From Bacilli bacterium (lineage in GTDB: Bacteria; Bacillota_I; Bacilli_A; RF39; UBA660): a DNA stretch of 64,000 nucleotides. Positions 45,239-53,721 of this stretch are shown here, one piece after another (within the stretch, counting starts at the first letter, position 1; each line of letters begins with the position of its first letter). Location: positions 1-64,000 of the forward strand of contig CAAGHJ010000014.1 in assembly GCA_900769635.1 (NCBI GenBank). The letters run 5' to 3'. The notes under the pieces were generated by a model. It worked only from the letters and a program-made list of their open reading frames with translations, was not told where the DNA came from and ran no database searches. Made by a program: the position numbers and the translations under genes.

Positions 45239-46336
45239 ATGATAGACTTATTTTTAGCATTAAGCCCTTGTCAGCAACCAGACGTACTACAAATAATAAG
45301 AATTATAAAAACAATAATGCAAATAATATGTATTGTAATACCAATATGCGTTTTCATTTTTGTAACAATTGATTTTGTCAAAAATGTAATAGCATCAAGT
45401 GAAAAAGATATAGAAGGAAATACAAAACTTGCTATAAAAAGAATACTAATGGGAGTAGCAGTATTTCTAGTTCCAACTATAGTAATGGCTGTAAATAATA
45501 TGCTTGGTTCACTTGGTGTTGACTATGCCTCTTGCTTAACCAATGCAACCAAAGACGGAATAGCCAAAGCCAAAGTAAACTATAAAGCATATCAAGAGAG
45601 CCTAAATAATCAAATAAATAATACTATCAATAATAATAAAGAAGATAAACCATCATCAGGAGGAACAGTAAATAGAGATAACGGTTTCTCCAATCTAAAA
45701 GGACATAAGGAAGATAACAATTCTTCCGGTTCAGGTGGAAGCACTTCTGAAAGCGGTGGCGACGGTGCATCAGGAGGCGGAACAGGTGGAACGAGAGGCG
45801 ATAATAGTGATGGAACTAAAAAAGTTTTATATGTTGGTGACTCTCGTACTGTTGGAATGTGTAATGCAATGAAAATAACAAGTGATTGTATTGCCGAAGA
45901 AGGAAAAGGATTATCTTGGCTTAAAACCAAAAATGCTGACATAAAAAGAAAAACAAGTTCTAGTCAAACAACAAATCCATATAATGTTGTAGTGTTTAAT
46001 CTAGGAGTAAATGACTGCAAAGGGAAAAATAGTGCAGCTAATTATGCAGAATTTTATAATCAGTATGCAGAATATAACAAAAATGTAAAAGTTGTAGTTA
46101 CATCAGTTACACAAGTATTAAATTCCGTAGCCAAGAAAAACGGATATACTGTTATAAATGCTGATATAATAAGTTTTAATAAAGAATTAAAAAATAAGTT
46201 GAATAGTAATGTTCAGTATTGTGATGTATATGGTCCCATAACAGGACACGTGGTAAGTTCGGATGGAATGCATTATGATAATGAAACATACAAACTTGTA
46301 TATGAAACTATCCAAAAATGCGTAAATGGTGGTTAG
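45239..46336 (+). CDS. VirB2/TrbC-like anchor fused to SGNH hydrolase domain
   Basis: 365 residues. Residues 1-155 closely repeat the preceding protein (17 differences in the first 100 by eye), with the same two membrane helices and the linker motif KPSSG-x-TV-x-R-x-NGF. A Gly/Ser-rich linker follows. Residues about 195-365 are an SGNH/GDSL hydrolase: Ser202 in YVGDSRTVGM, Asn258 in LGVNDC, and Asp342/His345 in SSDGMHYD. Such enzymes often remove acetyl groups from wall or surface glycans. Eleven bases after its paralogue behind GAAGGAGG, so co-transcribed. The duplicated anchor with a swapped enzyme is unusual. Confidence 0.72.
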   Translation: MIDLFLALSPCQQPDVLQIIRIIKTIMQIICIVIPICVFIFVTIDFVKNVIASSEKDIEGNTKLAIKRILMGVAVFLVPTIVMAVNNMLGSLGVDYASCLTNATKDGIAKAKVNYKAYQESLNNQINNTINNNKEDKPSSGGTVNRDNGFSNLKGHKEDNNSSGSGGSTSESGGDGASGGGTGGTRGDNSDGTKKVLYVGDSRTVGMCNAMKITSDCIAEEGKGLSWLKTKNADIKRKTSSSQTTNPYNVVVFNLGVNDCKGKNSAANYAEFYNQYAEYNKNVKVVVTSVTQVLNSVAKKNGYTVINADIISFNKELKNKLNSNVQYCDVYGPITGHVVSSDGMHYDNETYKLVYETIQKCVNGG

Positions 46337-46340
46337 TATC

Positions 46341-46392
46341 ATTAAACCCGAAAGGGTTTTTTTGTATATAAAAAAACCCTTTCGGGTTTAAT
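46341..46392. terminator. Bidirectional double terminator
   Basis: AAACCCGAAAGGGTTTTTTT reads as a terminator on the plus strand. It is repeated inverted at 46368-46390, giving the same terminator on the minus strand. The two arms can also pair with each other as one long cruciform. The plus copy serves the hydrolase pair; the minus copy lies downstream of the tRNA-Ser gene. Confidence 0.85.
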
Positions 46393-46401
46393 AAACATTA
46401 A

Positions 46402-46492
46402 TGGCGGAGACAGAGAGATTTGAACTCTCGCACCAGTTTCCCAGTCTACACCCTTAGCAGGGGCGCCTCTTCAACCTCTTGAGTATGTCTCC
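46402..46492 (-). tRNA. tRNA-Ser (GCT)
   Basis: Minus-strand class II tRNA with acceptor arms GGAGACA/TGTCTCC, encoded CCA and a long variable arm. Loop CTGCTAA gives anticodon GCT for AGC/AGU. Confidence 0.95.
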
Positions 46493-46559
46493 AAAAACGC
46501 TTACATACTAATTTTAACCCAAATTAAAGCGTTTGTCAATCCCTTTTTACAAAGTTTTA

Positions 46560-47666
46560 CTATCTTTTCGCCATCCACTGTTCAAAAGTCTCTCCACTAT
46601 CATAAATTTCCTTAGCATAAACCTTACCAACATATCTATAATGCCAAGGTTCATACATATAACCAGTAATATATTCCTTATCCTTAGGATATCTCAAAAT
46701 AAACCCATATTTATAAGAATTACTAATAAGCCAAGAATATTCCATCTCTCCATCCTCAATATAAGAAAAAGTACCATTCAAAATATCAACAGCAAGCCCC
46801 GTCTGATGTTCACTATATCCCGCTCTTGCCGAATAAGTCTCAGCCTTATCAAACCCATCCATTAATACATACCTATTATACAAATTATTCTGATAGTCAT
46901 AACTCCTATAACCACTACCAATAAAAATATTAACTCCCTCTTTCTTAGCATCATCAGCCATAACCTTAAAAGCCTCATAACTATCACTTCTCATATACTG
47001 ATTTTTAACACCATAACTAAGACTAACACTAACAAGACCTTCAGGAACAAAACCACTATCAAGCTTATGATACTTATTAACATACACTAAAATATCATTC
47101 GGATTATTAACATCCATTACATTCGTATAATAATCATTATCAAGACCAATATTAACAAAAGTAACATTATCAATAAGCCCATTTTCCGGATGCATATTAG
47201 CATAATTAATATATCTCTCCAAATAACCACTAATATAATAATTACAATTCATAATCCTACTAAAATTCTCATTATACTTACTACTAAGAAGATATTCAAT
47301 ATCCTTACTACTACCAACCCTATAAAACAAATTAATATCCCCATCACTGTATCCATTATCCAGAAAAAAATTAACCTCTTTATTAAAATTATCCCTCTTA
47401 ACATAACTAATATTAAGATAATCATCAAGGTAAACACCCTTATACAAATTATTACTAATAGCCCTCTCTAAAGTATCCGAATACCCATTAACACTCTTTG
47501 CCAAATTCCTATCCGTAATATAATTAGCACTCCCCTTTGAGTATCCAATCCCCTCCAAGTAAAATTCACTAAGTTTACCACTATTATAAACATAAATATA
47601 TCCGCCCGTAATACCAATAAGGACCAAAAGCAAAATAAAACATTTCCTAATACTCATATTCTTCAT
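46560..47666 (-). CDS. VanY-type D-alanyl-D-alanine carboxypeptidase
   Basis: 368 residues. An N-terminal anchor (CFILLLVLIGITGGYIYVY) precedes about 190 residues rich in Tyr/Asn without clear similarity. The C-terminal M15B peptidase domain has GSGYRSYDYQNNLYN, SEHQTGLAVDI (His, Asp) and YEPWHYRYVG (Glu, His), the zinc and catalytic residues. It trims the terminal D-Ala of peptidoglycan stems. GGTGAT precedes the ATG at 47666; the frame could be extended upstream but without a ribosome binding site. Transcribed opposite to the ABC genes. Confidence 0.88.
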   Translation of the reverse strand: MKNMSIRKCFILLLVLIGITGGYIYVYNSGKLSEFYLEGIGYSKGSANYITDRNLAKSVNGYSDTLERAISNNLYKGVYLDDYLNISYVKRDNFNKEVNFFLDNGYSDGDINLFYRVGSSKDIEYLLSSKYNENFSRIMNCNYYISGYLERYINYANMHPENGLIDNVTFVNIGLDNDYYTNVMDVNNPNDILVYVNKYHKLDSGFVPEGLVSVSLSYGVKNQYMRSDSYEAFKVMADDAKKEGVNIFIGSGYRSYDYQNNLYNRYVLMDGFDKAETYSARAGYSEHQTGLAVDILNGTFSYIEDGEMEYSWLISNSYKYGFILRYPKDKEYITGYMYEPWHYRYVGKVYAKEIYDSGETFEQWMAKR

Positions 47667-47725
47667 AATATCACCAACCATATAACTATTATACACCAAA
47701 AAAGCAAATAAAATATACAATTATG

Positions 47726-47754
47726 TTGAAAAAATAAAAAAAGTCCTGTATAAT
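47726..47754 (+). promoter_or_regulatory. Promoter of ABC exporter genes
   Basis: TTGAAA, 17 bases, TATAAT. It covers an upstream ATG at 47753, so the true start is 47771. Confidence 0.7.
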
Positions 47755-47770
47755 GAAAGCGGTGATAAAA

Positions 47771-48670
47771 ATGTTAAAAGTTGAACACGTAACCAAAAAA
47801 TACGGAACCCTAACCGCTGTAAATGATCTAAGCTTTACAGTTGAAGATGGAGAAATATTTGGACTTTTGGGCCTAAACGGGGCCGGTAAAACTACCACTT
47901 TTCGTATGATTCTGGGCCTCATCGATGACTATCAAGGCCAAATAACTATGGACTGTAAAAAGATAGACTATAATGTGACTGATAAAATCGGCTTCTTAAC
48001 TGAGGAACGAAGCCTTCTTACCAAATTAACCGTTATAGAACAAATAAAACTATATGGAGTTCTAAAAGGAATGAAAGAAGAAACAATCGAAAAAGAATTA
48101 GATAAACTTCTAAGTAAATTTGGAATTACCGAATATAAAACCAAAAAAATAAAAGAACTATCCAAAGGAAATCAACAAAAAGTACAATTCATATCAGCAA
48201 TAATCCATAAGCCCAAACTACTCATATTAGATGAACCATTTTCCGGTTTAGATCCCATAAACGTCGAACTATTTAAAAAAATAATCCTCGAACTACAAAA
48301 AGAAGGAACCAGCATAATATTCTCTTCCCATCGAATGGAACACGTCGAACTATTTTGCGAAAAACTAGTCGTTCTTGTCAAAGGAAAAAGTGTTCTTGAA
48401 GGATATCTAAAAGATATCAAATCCTCTTATAAGAAGAAAAATATCATTGTAAAAGGCGATATAAATAAGGAAGAATTAGAAAAAGAAGCAGGCGTTGTAA
48501 GTATAACTAAGGAAAAAGATACTTACCAAATCAAAATCAAAGACGATAGCTATGTAAGTAAAATATTCCAAAAAATTGCCAAATATCCCAATATAACGGC
48601 CTTCAATGTCGAAGACGCTTCCCTTAATGAAATATTTATCGAGAAAGTAGGTGAAGTGTATGAAAAATAA
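47771..48670 (+). CDS. ABC transporter ATP-binding protein, NatA-like
   Basis: 299 residues. Walker A LNGAGKTTT, signature LSKGNQQKVQF, Walker B LLILDEPFSGLDP and switch His in IIFSSHRMEHVE. A C-terminal extension of about 90 residues (IIVKGDINKEELEKEAGV...) is typical of NatA/YhaQ exporters. Works with the permease encoded next, whose start overlaps its last 11 bases. GGTGATAAAA start. Confidence 0.92.
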   Translation: MLKVEHVTKKYGTLTAVNDLSFTVEDGEIFGLLGLNGAGKTTTFRMILGLIDDYQGQITMDCKKIDYNVTDKIGFLTEERSLLTKLTVIEQIKLYGVLKGMKEETIEKELDKLLSKFGITEYKTKKIKELSKGNQQKVQFISAIIHKPKLLILDEPFSGLDPINVELFKKIILELQKEGTSIIFSSHRMEHVELFCEKLVVLVKGKSVLEGYLKDIKSSYKKKNIIVKGDINKEELEKEAGVVSITKEKDTYQIKIKDDSYVSKIFQKIAKYPNITAFNVEDASLNEIFIEKVGEVYEK

Positions 48671-49970
48671 ACTAAAATATCTAATCAAAATGTCCCTTGA
48701 TAAAAAAATTAAAACCAAGTGGTTTATAGTAGCCAATGTCATCTTCTTCATAGCTATTGCCGGCCTTGTAAATATAGACAATGTAGTAAAATTCTTTGGT
48801 GGCGATTTTGAAGAAACAACACATATAATGGTCCTTGATGAAGTTGGTGTATATGATACCTTTAGTGCAACCTATAAAAATGCCAGCAAATACATAGAAA
48901 ATCTATCAAACACGAAAATAGAAAAATATACCAAAACCAAAAAAGACGGCGAAAAAGAAGTCGAAGAAGACAATGACAAAATACTACTTGTCTTAGATAA
49001 AGACAAAAACAACTATCTCAAAGTCGATTTAATAAGTTATAACGGTGTTGATGCCTTAACCGAAACCGCCATAACAAGTACATTAAACGAAGTAAAAGGT
49101 TCCCTAGTACTAGATAAATACAATACATCTCCAAAACTATTAGAAGAATTAAACACCAAAGTCGATGTAAATAAAGTAAGATTAGATAAAAAAGACACCG
49201 ATAAATATACCGAACAAATAACAGGAGTAGTATTTCCCCTTATAATATTACCATTCTTTATGTTAAGTATGTTCTTAGTAGGTATGATAGGGGCTGAAGT
49301 AAATGAGGAGAAAACCAGCAAAAGTATGGAAATCATAATATCAAACGTATCTCCAAAAGTTCACTTCTTCTCCAAAGTAATAGCCGGAAACCTCTTTGTT
49401 CTTATTCAAGGAGTATTACTCGTATTCTACGCCCTTGTTGGATTAGTAATAAGAATGCTTATATCAGGACCAAACCTATTAAGCACTATTCCAAGTGAAG
49501 CGAAAGAAATGGTAAATGTCATAACCCAAAGCGGAATAATGAGTAAAATAGGAATAATCCTACCAACAACCCTTATCCTAATGATATTAACCTTTATAGG
49601 ATATTCACTTCTAGCCGGAATACTCGCATCAATGACTACTAACCAAGAAGATTATCAACAACTCCAGACCCCAATTGTCATAATTTCCCTTGTCGGATAC
49701 TATATGTCAATGATGGCTTCTGTCTTTGAAGGATCAATCTTCATAAAAGTAGCTTCCTATGTCCCATTCATATCAGCATTACTTTCTCCAGTATTACTAT
49801 TCCTAGGTCAAATAACATATATAGATGTCTTAATATCCCTCGGATTAATGATACTAGTAATATGGCTATTAATAAAATACGGACTAAGAATATATAAAGT
49901 AGGAATACTAAACTACTCATCATCCAACTTGTGGAAAAAAATGTTCAAAGCCGTAAAAAATAAAGATTAA
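48660..49970 (+). CDS. ABC-2 type permease, NatB-like
   Basis: 436 residues. One N-terminal membrane helix (WFIVANVIFFIAIAGLVNI), a large exported loop of about 150 residues, and about five more helices (VFPLIILPFFMLSMFLVGMI and onward). GAEVNEEKTSKSMEIIISNVSP is a motif of the NatB/YhaP family, which exports sodium or drugs. Substrate not determinable. Overlaps the ATPase gene. Confidence 0.9.
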   Translation: MKNKLKYLIKMSLDKKIKTKWFIVANVIFFIAIAGLVNIDNVVKFFGGDFEETTHIMVLDEVGVYDTFSATYKNASKYIENLSNTKIEKYTKTKKDGEKEVEEDNDKILLVLDKDKNNYLKVDLISYNGVDALTETAITSTLNEVKGSLVLDKYNTSPKLLEELNTKVDVNKVRLDKKDTDKYTEQITGVVFPLIILPFFMLSMFLVGMIGAEVNEEKTSKSMEIIISNVSPKVHFFSKVIAGNLFVLIQGVLLVFYALVGLVIRMLISGPNLLSTIPSEAKEMVNVITQSGIMSKIGIILPTTLILMILTFIGYSLLAGILASMTTNQEDYQQLQTPIVIISLVGYYMSMMASVFEGSIFIKVASYVPFISALLSPVLLFLGQITYIDVLISLGLMILVIWLLIKYGLRIYKVGILNYSSSNLWKKMFKAVKNKD

Positions 49971-49974
49971 AAAT

Positions 49975-50008
49975 AAAGTCCTTGACAATAGTGTCCAAGG
50001 ACTTTTTA
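49975..50008 (+). terminator. Terminator of ABC operon
   Basis: AAAGTCCTTG pairs with CAAGGACTTT, 10 bp, followed by T run. Confidence 0.9.
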
Positions 50009-50056
50009 CTAATATTATAAGAAATATATACATATATTAATTATGAGGAACAAAAT

Positions 50057-50206
50057 ATGAACAAAATTATAAATAAAATAAGAAGTACCATAAGTAAAAC
50101 AAACGAAGTAGATACAAAAGATTTCTTTACTCCTCGTGAATTAAAACAATTACAGTATCCTACCCCAAAAGAAGAGAGCAAAATAAAGATAAAAATCGTA
50201 ATATAA
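50057..50206 (+). CDS. Possible 49-residue small protein
   Basis: Not recognised. A basic, hydrophilic 49-residue ORF beginning MNKIINKIRSTISKTNEV, middle FFTPRELKQLQYP, end KIKIKIVI. GAGGAAC stands seven bases before the ATG. It lies free between a terminator and the typA promoter. Downstream, GCAGTTTTT/AAAAACTGC (50213-50231) makes a hairpin without a T run. No clear promoter. Real gene status is uncertain. Confidence 0.4.
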   Translation: MNKIINKIRSTISKTNEVDTKDFFTPRELKQLQYPTPKEESKIKIKIVI

Positions 50207-50342
50207 CCCTTGCAGTTTTTCAAAAACTGCATAATACGAACTAGATAAGCTCCCCAAAAATAGGCATTTTAAGCCATAATTACCTTACCAAAAATTTTCA
50301 AAATCTCTCTTTCAAAAAAATAAAAAATATAGGAAAAAATGT

Positions 50343-50371
50343 TTGCATTTTTAAAACAAGTGTGCTATAAT
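50343..50371 (+). promoter_or_regulatory. Sigma-A promoter of typA
   Basis: TTGCAT, 17 bases, TATAAT with extended TGC. Confidence 0.8.
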
Positions 50372-50403
50372 ATGCTAGGTATGCAGAAAGAAGAGGTAAT
50401 ATT

Positions 50404-52218
50404 ATGGATAACAAAATAAGAAATGTAGCTATCATTGCTCACGTAGACCACGGAAAAACAACGTTTGTCGATAAACTATTACAAAAATCACACACATTTA
50501 GAGATAACGAAAACGTCGACGAAAGAGCAATGGACTATAACGATATAGAAAAAGAAAGAGGAATAACAATCCTTGCCAAAACAACAGCAATAAAATATGA
50601 CGGATATAAAATAAATATATTAGACACCCCAGGTCACGCTGACTTTGGTGGTGAAGTAGAAAGAATAATGAATATGGTTGACGGAGTAATGCTTTTAGTA
50701 GATGCTTACGAAGGAACAATGCCTCAAACAAGATTTGTATTAAAAAAAGCCCTCGAAGCTGGCGTAAAACCAATAGTAGTAATAAATAAAGTAGACAAGC
50801 CAACTAGTAGAGTAAACGAAGTATTAGATGAAGTATTAGATTTATTCATTGAGCTTGGAGCCGACGATTCACAATTAGATTTCAAAGTATGTTATGTATC
50901 AGCTCTAAACGGAACTTGCAGTATGGATCCAGACGTATCTACACAAAGTGAAGACTATGACCAAATATTTAAACTAATAATAGACGAAGTACCAGCTCCT
51001 AAGGTAGATCCTAATGCCCCATTAAAGTTTCAACCCGCTCTTTTAGACTATAACGATTATGTGGGACGTATAGGAATAGGACGCATTAAAGACGGAAAAA
51101 TCAAAGTAAATGAAATGGTATCTTGCGTAAGATTAGATGGAAGTATTAAACAATTTAGAGTTCAAAAACTATTCGGATTTATAGGCCTAAAAAAAGTCGA
51201 AATAGAAGAAGCATCTGCCGGTGACATAGTAGCCGTTGCAGGACTTGCCGATATATCAGTAGGGGAGACTATTTGTAACCCTGGTAAGGAAGAAGCCCTT
51301 CCAATTCTTAGAATAGATGAACCAACTCTAAAAATGACTTTTATGACTAACAATTCACCATTTGCAGGTCGGGAAGGAAAATTCATAACAGCTTCTAAAA
51401 TAGAAGAAAGATTAAATAAAGAAACCCAAAAAGATGTAAGTCTCAAAGTAGAAAAAGCCTCAAACGAATCTTGGACAGTATCTGGCCGTGGTGAACTACA
51501 CTTAGGTATACTTATAGAAAATATGCGTAGAGAAGGCTTTGAATTACAAATATCAAAACCAGAAGTAATCATAAAAGAAATAGATGGCGTAAAATGTGAA
51601 CCCTATGAAGCCTTACAAATTGAAGTTCCCGAAGAATCTGTCGGCCCCGTAATAGAAGCCCTAGGATTACGTGGAGCAACTATGGAAAATATGACTAATA
51701 TAAATAACCTAGTTAGACTAAACTATACCATTCCATCAAGAGGCCTTATCGGTTTCTCTACCGATTTTATGACTATGACAAAAGGATACGGTATTCTAAA
51801 CCATACATTCAGTGAATTTAAACCAGTTGAAAATATAAATATCGGAGAAAGAAAATTAGGTGTTCTCGTATCAATGGACAACGGAAAAGCTACCGCATAC
51901 AGTATTGGTAACCTCGAAGATAGAGGAATAATGTTCATTTTACCAGGAACTGAAGTCTACGAAGGAATGATTATAGGAGAATGCAATCGTGAAAATGATC
52001 TTGCCGTAAACCCTGTTAAAGGAAAACAACTAACAAACACTCGTGCATCAGGTTCGGATCACACAGTTGTACTAAAAAGACCACGTCAAATTACCCTTGA
52101 ATATGCCCTTGATTATATAAACAGAGACGAACTCGTAGAAGTAACACCAGAATCCATTCGTCTTAGAAAAGAAGTATTAAATACTGAAGCAAGAAAGAAA
52201 GCAGATAGTAGAAGATAA
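50404..52218 (+). CDS. typA: Ribosome-associated GTPase TypA/BipA
   Basis: 604 residues, a translation-factor GTPase acting on 50S assembly and stress responses. G1 AHVDHGKTT, G2 region KERGITI, G3 DTPGHADFGGEV, G4 NKVDKP. The C-terminal part has the BipA-specific GRGELHLGILIENMRREG and RPRQITLEYALDYI. Full length. AAGAAGAGGTAAT start under a clear promoter. Confidence 0.97.
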   Translation: MDNKIRNVAIIAHVDHGKTTFVDKLLQKSHTFRDNENVDERAMDYNDIEKERGITILAKTTAIKYDGYKINILDTPGHADFGGEVERIMNMVDGVMLLVDAYEGTMPQTRFVLKKALEAGVKPIVVINKVDKPTSRVNEVLDEVLDLFIELGADDSQLDFKVCYVSALNGTCSMDPDVSTQSEDYDQIFKLIIDEVPAPKVDPNAPLKFQPALLDYNDYVGRIGIGRIKDGKIKVNEMVSCVRLDGSIKQFRVQKLFGFIGLKKVEIEEASAGDIVAVAGLADISVGETICNPGKEEALPILRIDEPTLKMTFMTNNSPFAGREGKFITASKIEERLNKETQKDVSLKVEKASNESWTVSGRGELHLGILIENMRREGFELQISKPEVIIKEIDGVKCEPYEALQIEVPEESVGPVIEALGLRGATMENMTNINNLVRLNYTIPSRGLIGFSTDFMTMTKGYGILNHTFSEFKPVENINIGERKLGVLVSMDNGKATAYSIGNLEDRGIMFILPGTEVYEGMIIGECNRENDLAVNPVKGKQLTNTRASGSDHTVVLKRPRQITLEYALDYINRDELVEVTPESIRLRKEVLNTEARKKADSRR

Positions 52219-52371
52219 TCTCTTTCTTTTTTAATTTCTATTAAGACCAATATAAATATCAAATCAAAAACTTTTCTAACCCATTTCTCCTAATCTATGG
52301 TATAATAAAATTAACAAATAAAAAACAAGTATTAACCCCTAGTAGGGCCAAAAAGAAAAGGTGGTAATAGT

Positions 52372-53706
52372 ATGAAAATAATGGAAGCAAAACAAATTCT
52401 CGGATTAGATAAAGGACTCACAACCCTTCCTCTGTTAGAAGAAACCTACTCCAAAATAGAGCATAATAGCGAAATAACCGAAGCCTATGAAACATACAAA
52501 AAATACATAACTTCCCTAAGTTACCAAACCGGGGAAGAACTAATAAATAAAATAAGAAAATATATCGAACCCGTCGGAAAAATATCCGATAAAGAAATAA
52601 AAAGAATATTATTTAACCAAAACAATCTTTTAAATAGAGTCCTTTTAAGCATAACTAATCCCAGTAAAGAAAAAAGCACCCTTAATCTTTGGGTTGCTTA
52701 TGACCTTTGCTATACAAAAATAGAAGAAAATACTACCTACATCTTAGACAAAATAATAGATACCTTTATCGAAGAAAACAAGTCCCTAATCAATTCAGAT
52801 TCCCTTGATCAAAGCCTAAATACCCTAAGAGAAAAACAATTCACAAGAGTACTAAAAGGCGAAATATCCCTAACAAATCTAGTTATAATAATGACCCTTG
52901 AACTAAATAATATCAAACTCACCCTATACACAGAAAAATTAACTGCCATCGAAAAACAAGTAAGAGCATTCGGTCTAAACTCCAAAATCCAATCAGAACT
53001 CAAAGAAAAATACCTCGAAAAATACGTAAGAGACCACATAGATAGAAGTGCCGATTACCAAAAAGAACTAAAAGCCAGCCTTGCTATCATTATAAGTACT
53101 TGCGACAACCTAAAAATAATATTTGACTATAAAGGAATAAATAACGAAGTATATGAAGAATATAAAGAGGCCCTATTGGCACATCCATCCATCTCTTCCC
53201 TTGAAACATTTTATCAAAAGGCCACATCCAATCTAAACATTGAAGACCTTCCCCTTATAAAATGCCCCAATAAATACTTTGATGAAGTAGTGGAGACAAC
53301 ACTTAAAGTAGGGGACGTTGTCAAAATAAATAGAGCTGCCTTTCGTGTAACCACCAATATCGAAAGAAACAAAAAAAGCCCTAACAATCTTGCTCGAGCT
53401 AAGAAAAATATAACCGCCTCTATATCTTCACTAAACCCCAAATATATGCCCGAAAACGATAAACACGCCCCATACTGTGCTATTGATACCATAATAAAAC
53501 TATATAACCCATCTATCGAAATCACTAAAAAAGGACCAATATATATATTAACTATATATCACGGTGAAACCAAAACAAAAATTCTTGAATTAACATCAAA
53601 CAACCCCTCTCATCTACTCCTTAGTCTCGATAAACACTACCACGAGGTACCATTAAGCGAAATAGATCAAGAATTTTACCCAACCAGCAACTCAAAACAA
53701 AGATAA
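52372..53706 (+). CDS. Unknown protein upstream of AddB-like nuclease
   Basis: Not recognised. 444 residues, soluble, mostly helical. The first 30 residues (AKQILGLDKGLTTLPLLEETYSK) faintly resemble a J-domain-like start but lack HPD. The C-terminal third is beta-rich (VGDVVKINRAAFRVTTNI, AIDTIIKLYNPSIEITKKGPIYILTI). It is 15 bases from the AddB-like gene and shares its operon, so a role in DNA repair or processing is possible. Extended -10 TGG-TATAAT at 52301-52306 serves both genes; a GC-rich palindrome lies in the 5' leader. Confidence 0.55.
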   Translation: MKIMEAKQILGLDKGLTTLPLLEETYSKIEHNSEITEAYETYKKYITSLSYQTGEELINKIRKYIEPVGKISDKEIKRILFNQNNLLNRVLLSITNPSKEKSTLNLWVAYDLCYTKIEENTTYILDKIIDTFIEENKSLINSDSLDQSLNTLREKQFTRVLKGEISLTNLVIIMTLELNNIKLTLYTEKLTAIEKQVRAFGLNSKIQSELKEKYLEKYVRDHIDRSADYQKELKASLAIIISTCDNLKIIFDYKGINNEVYEEYKEALLAHPSISSLETFYQKATSNLNIEDLPLIKCPNKYFDEVVETTLKVGDVVKINRAAFRVTTNIERNKKSPNNLARAKKNITASISSLNPKYMPENDKHAPYCAIDTIIKLYNPSIEITKKGPIYILTIYHGETKTKILELTSNNPSHLLLSLDKHYHEVPLSEIDQEFYPTSNSKQR

Positions 53707-53721
53707 CAGAAAGGATAACAA

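Noticed and set aside
46533..47471. Plus-strand ORFs inside the VanY-type gene
   Set aside because: Low-complexity Ile/Thr/Asn translations opposite a gene with clear M15 peptidase residues.
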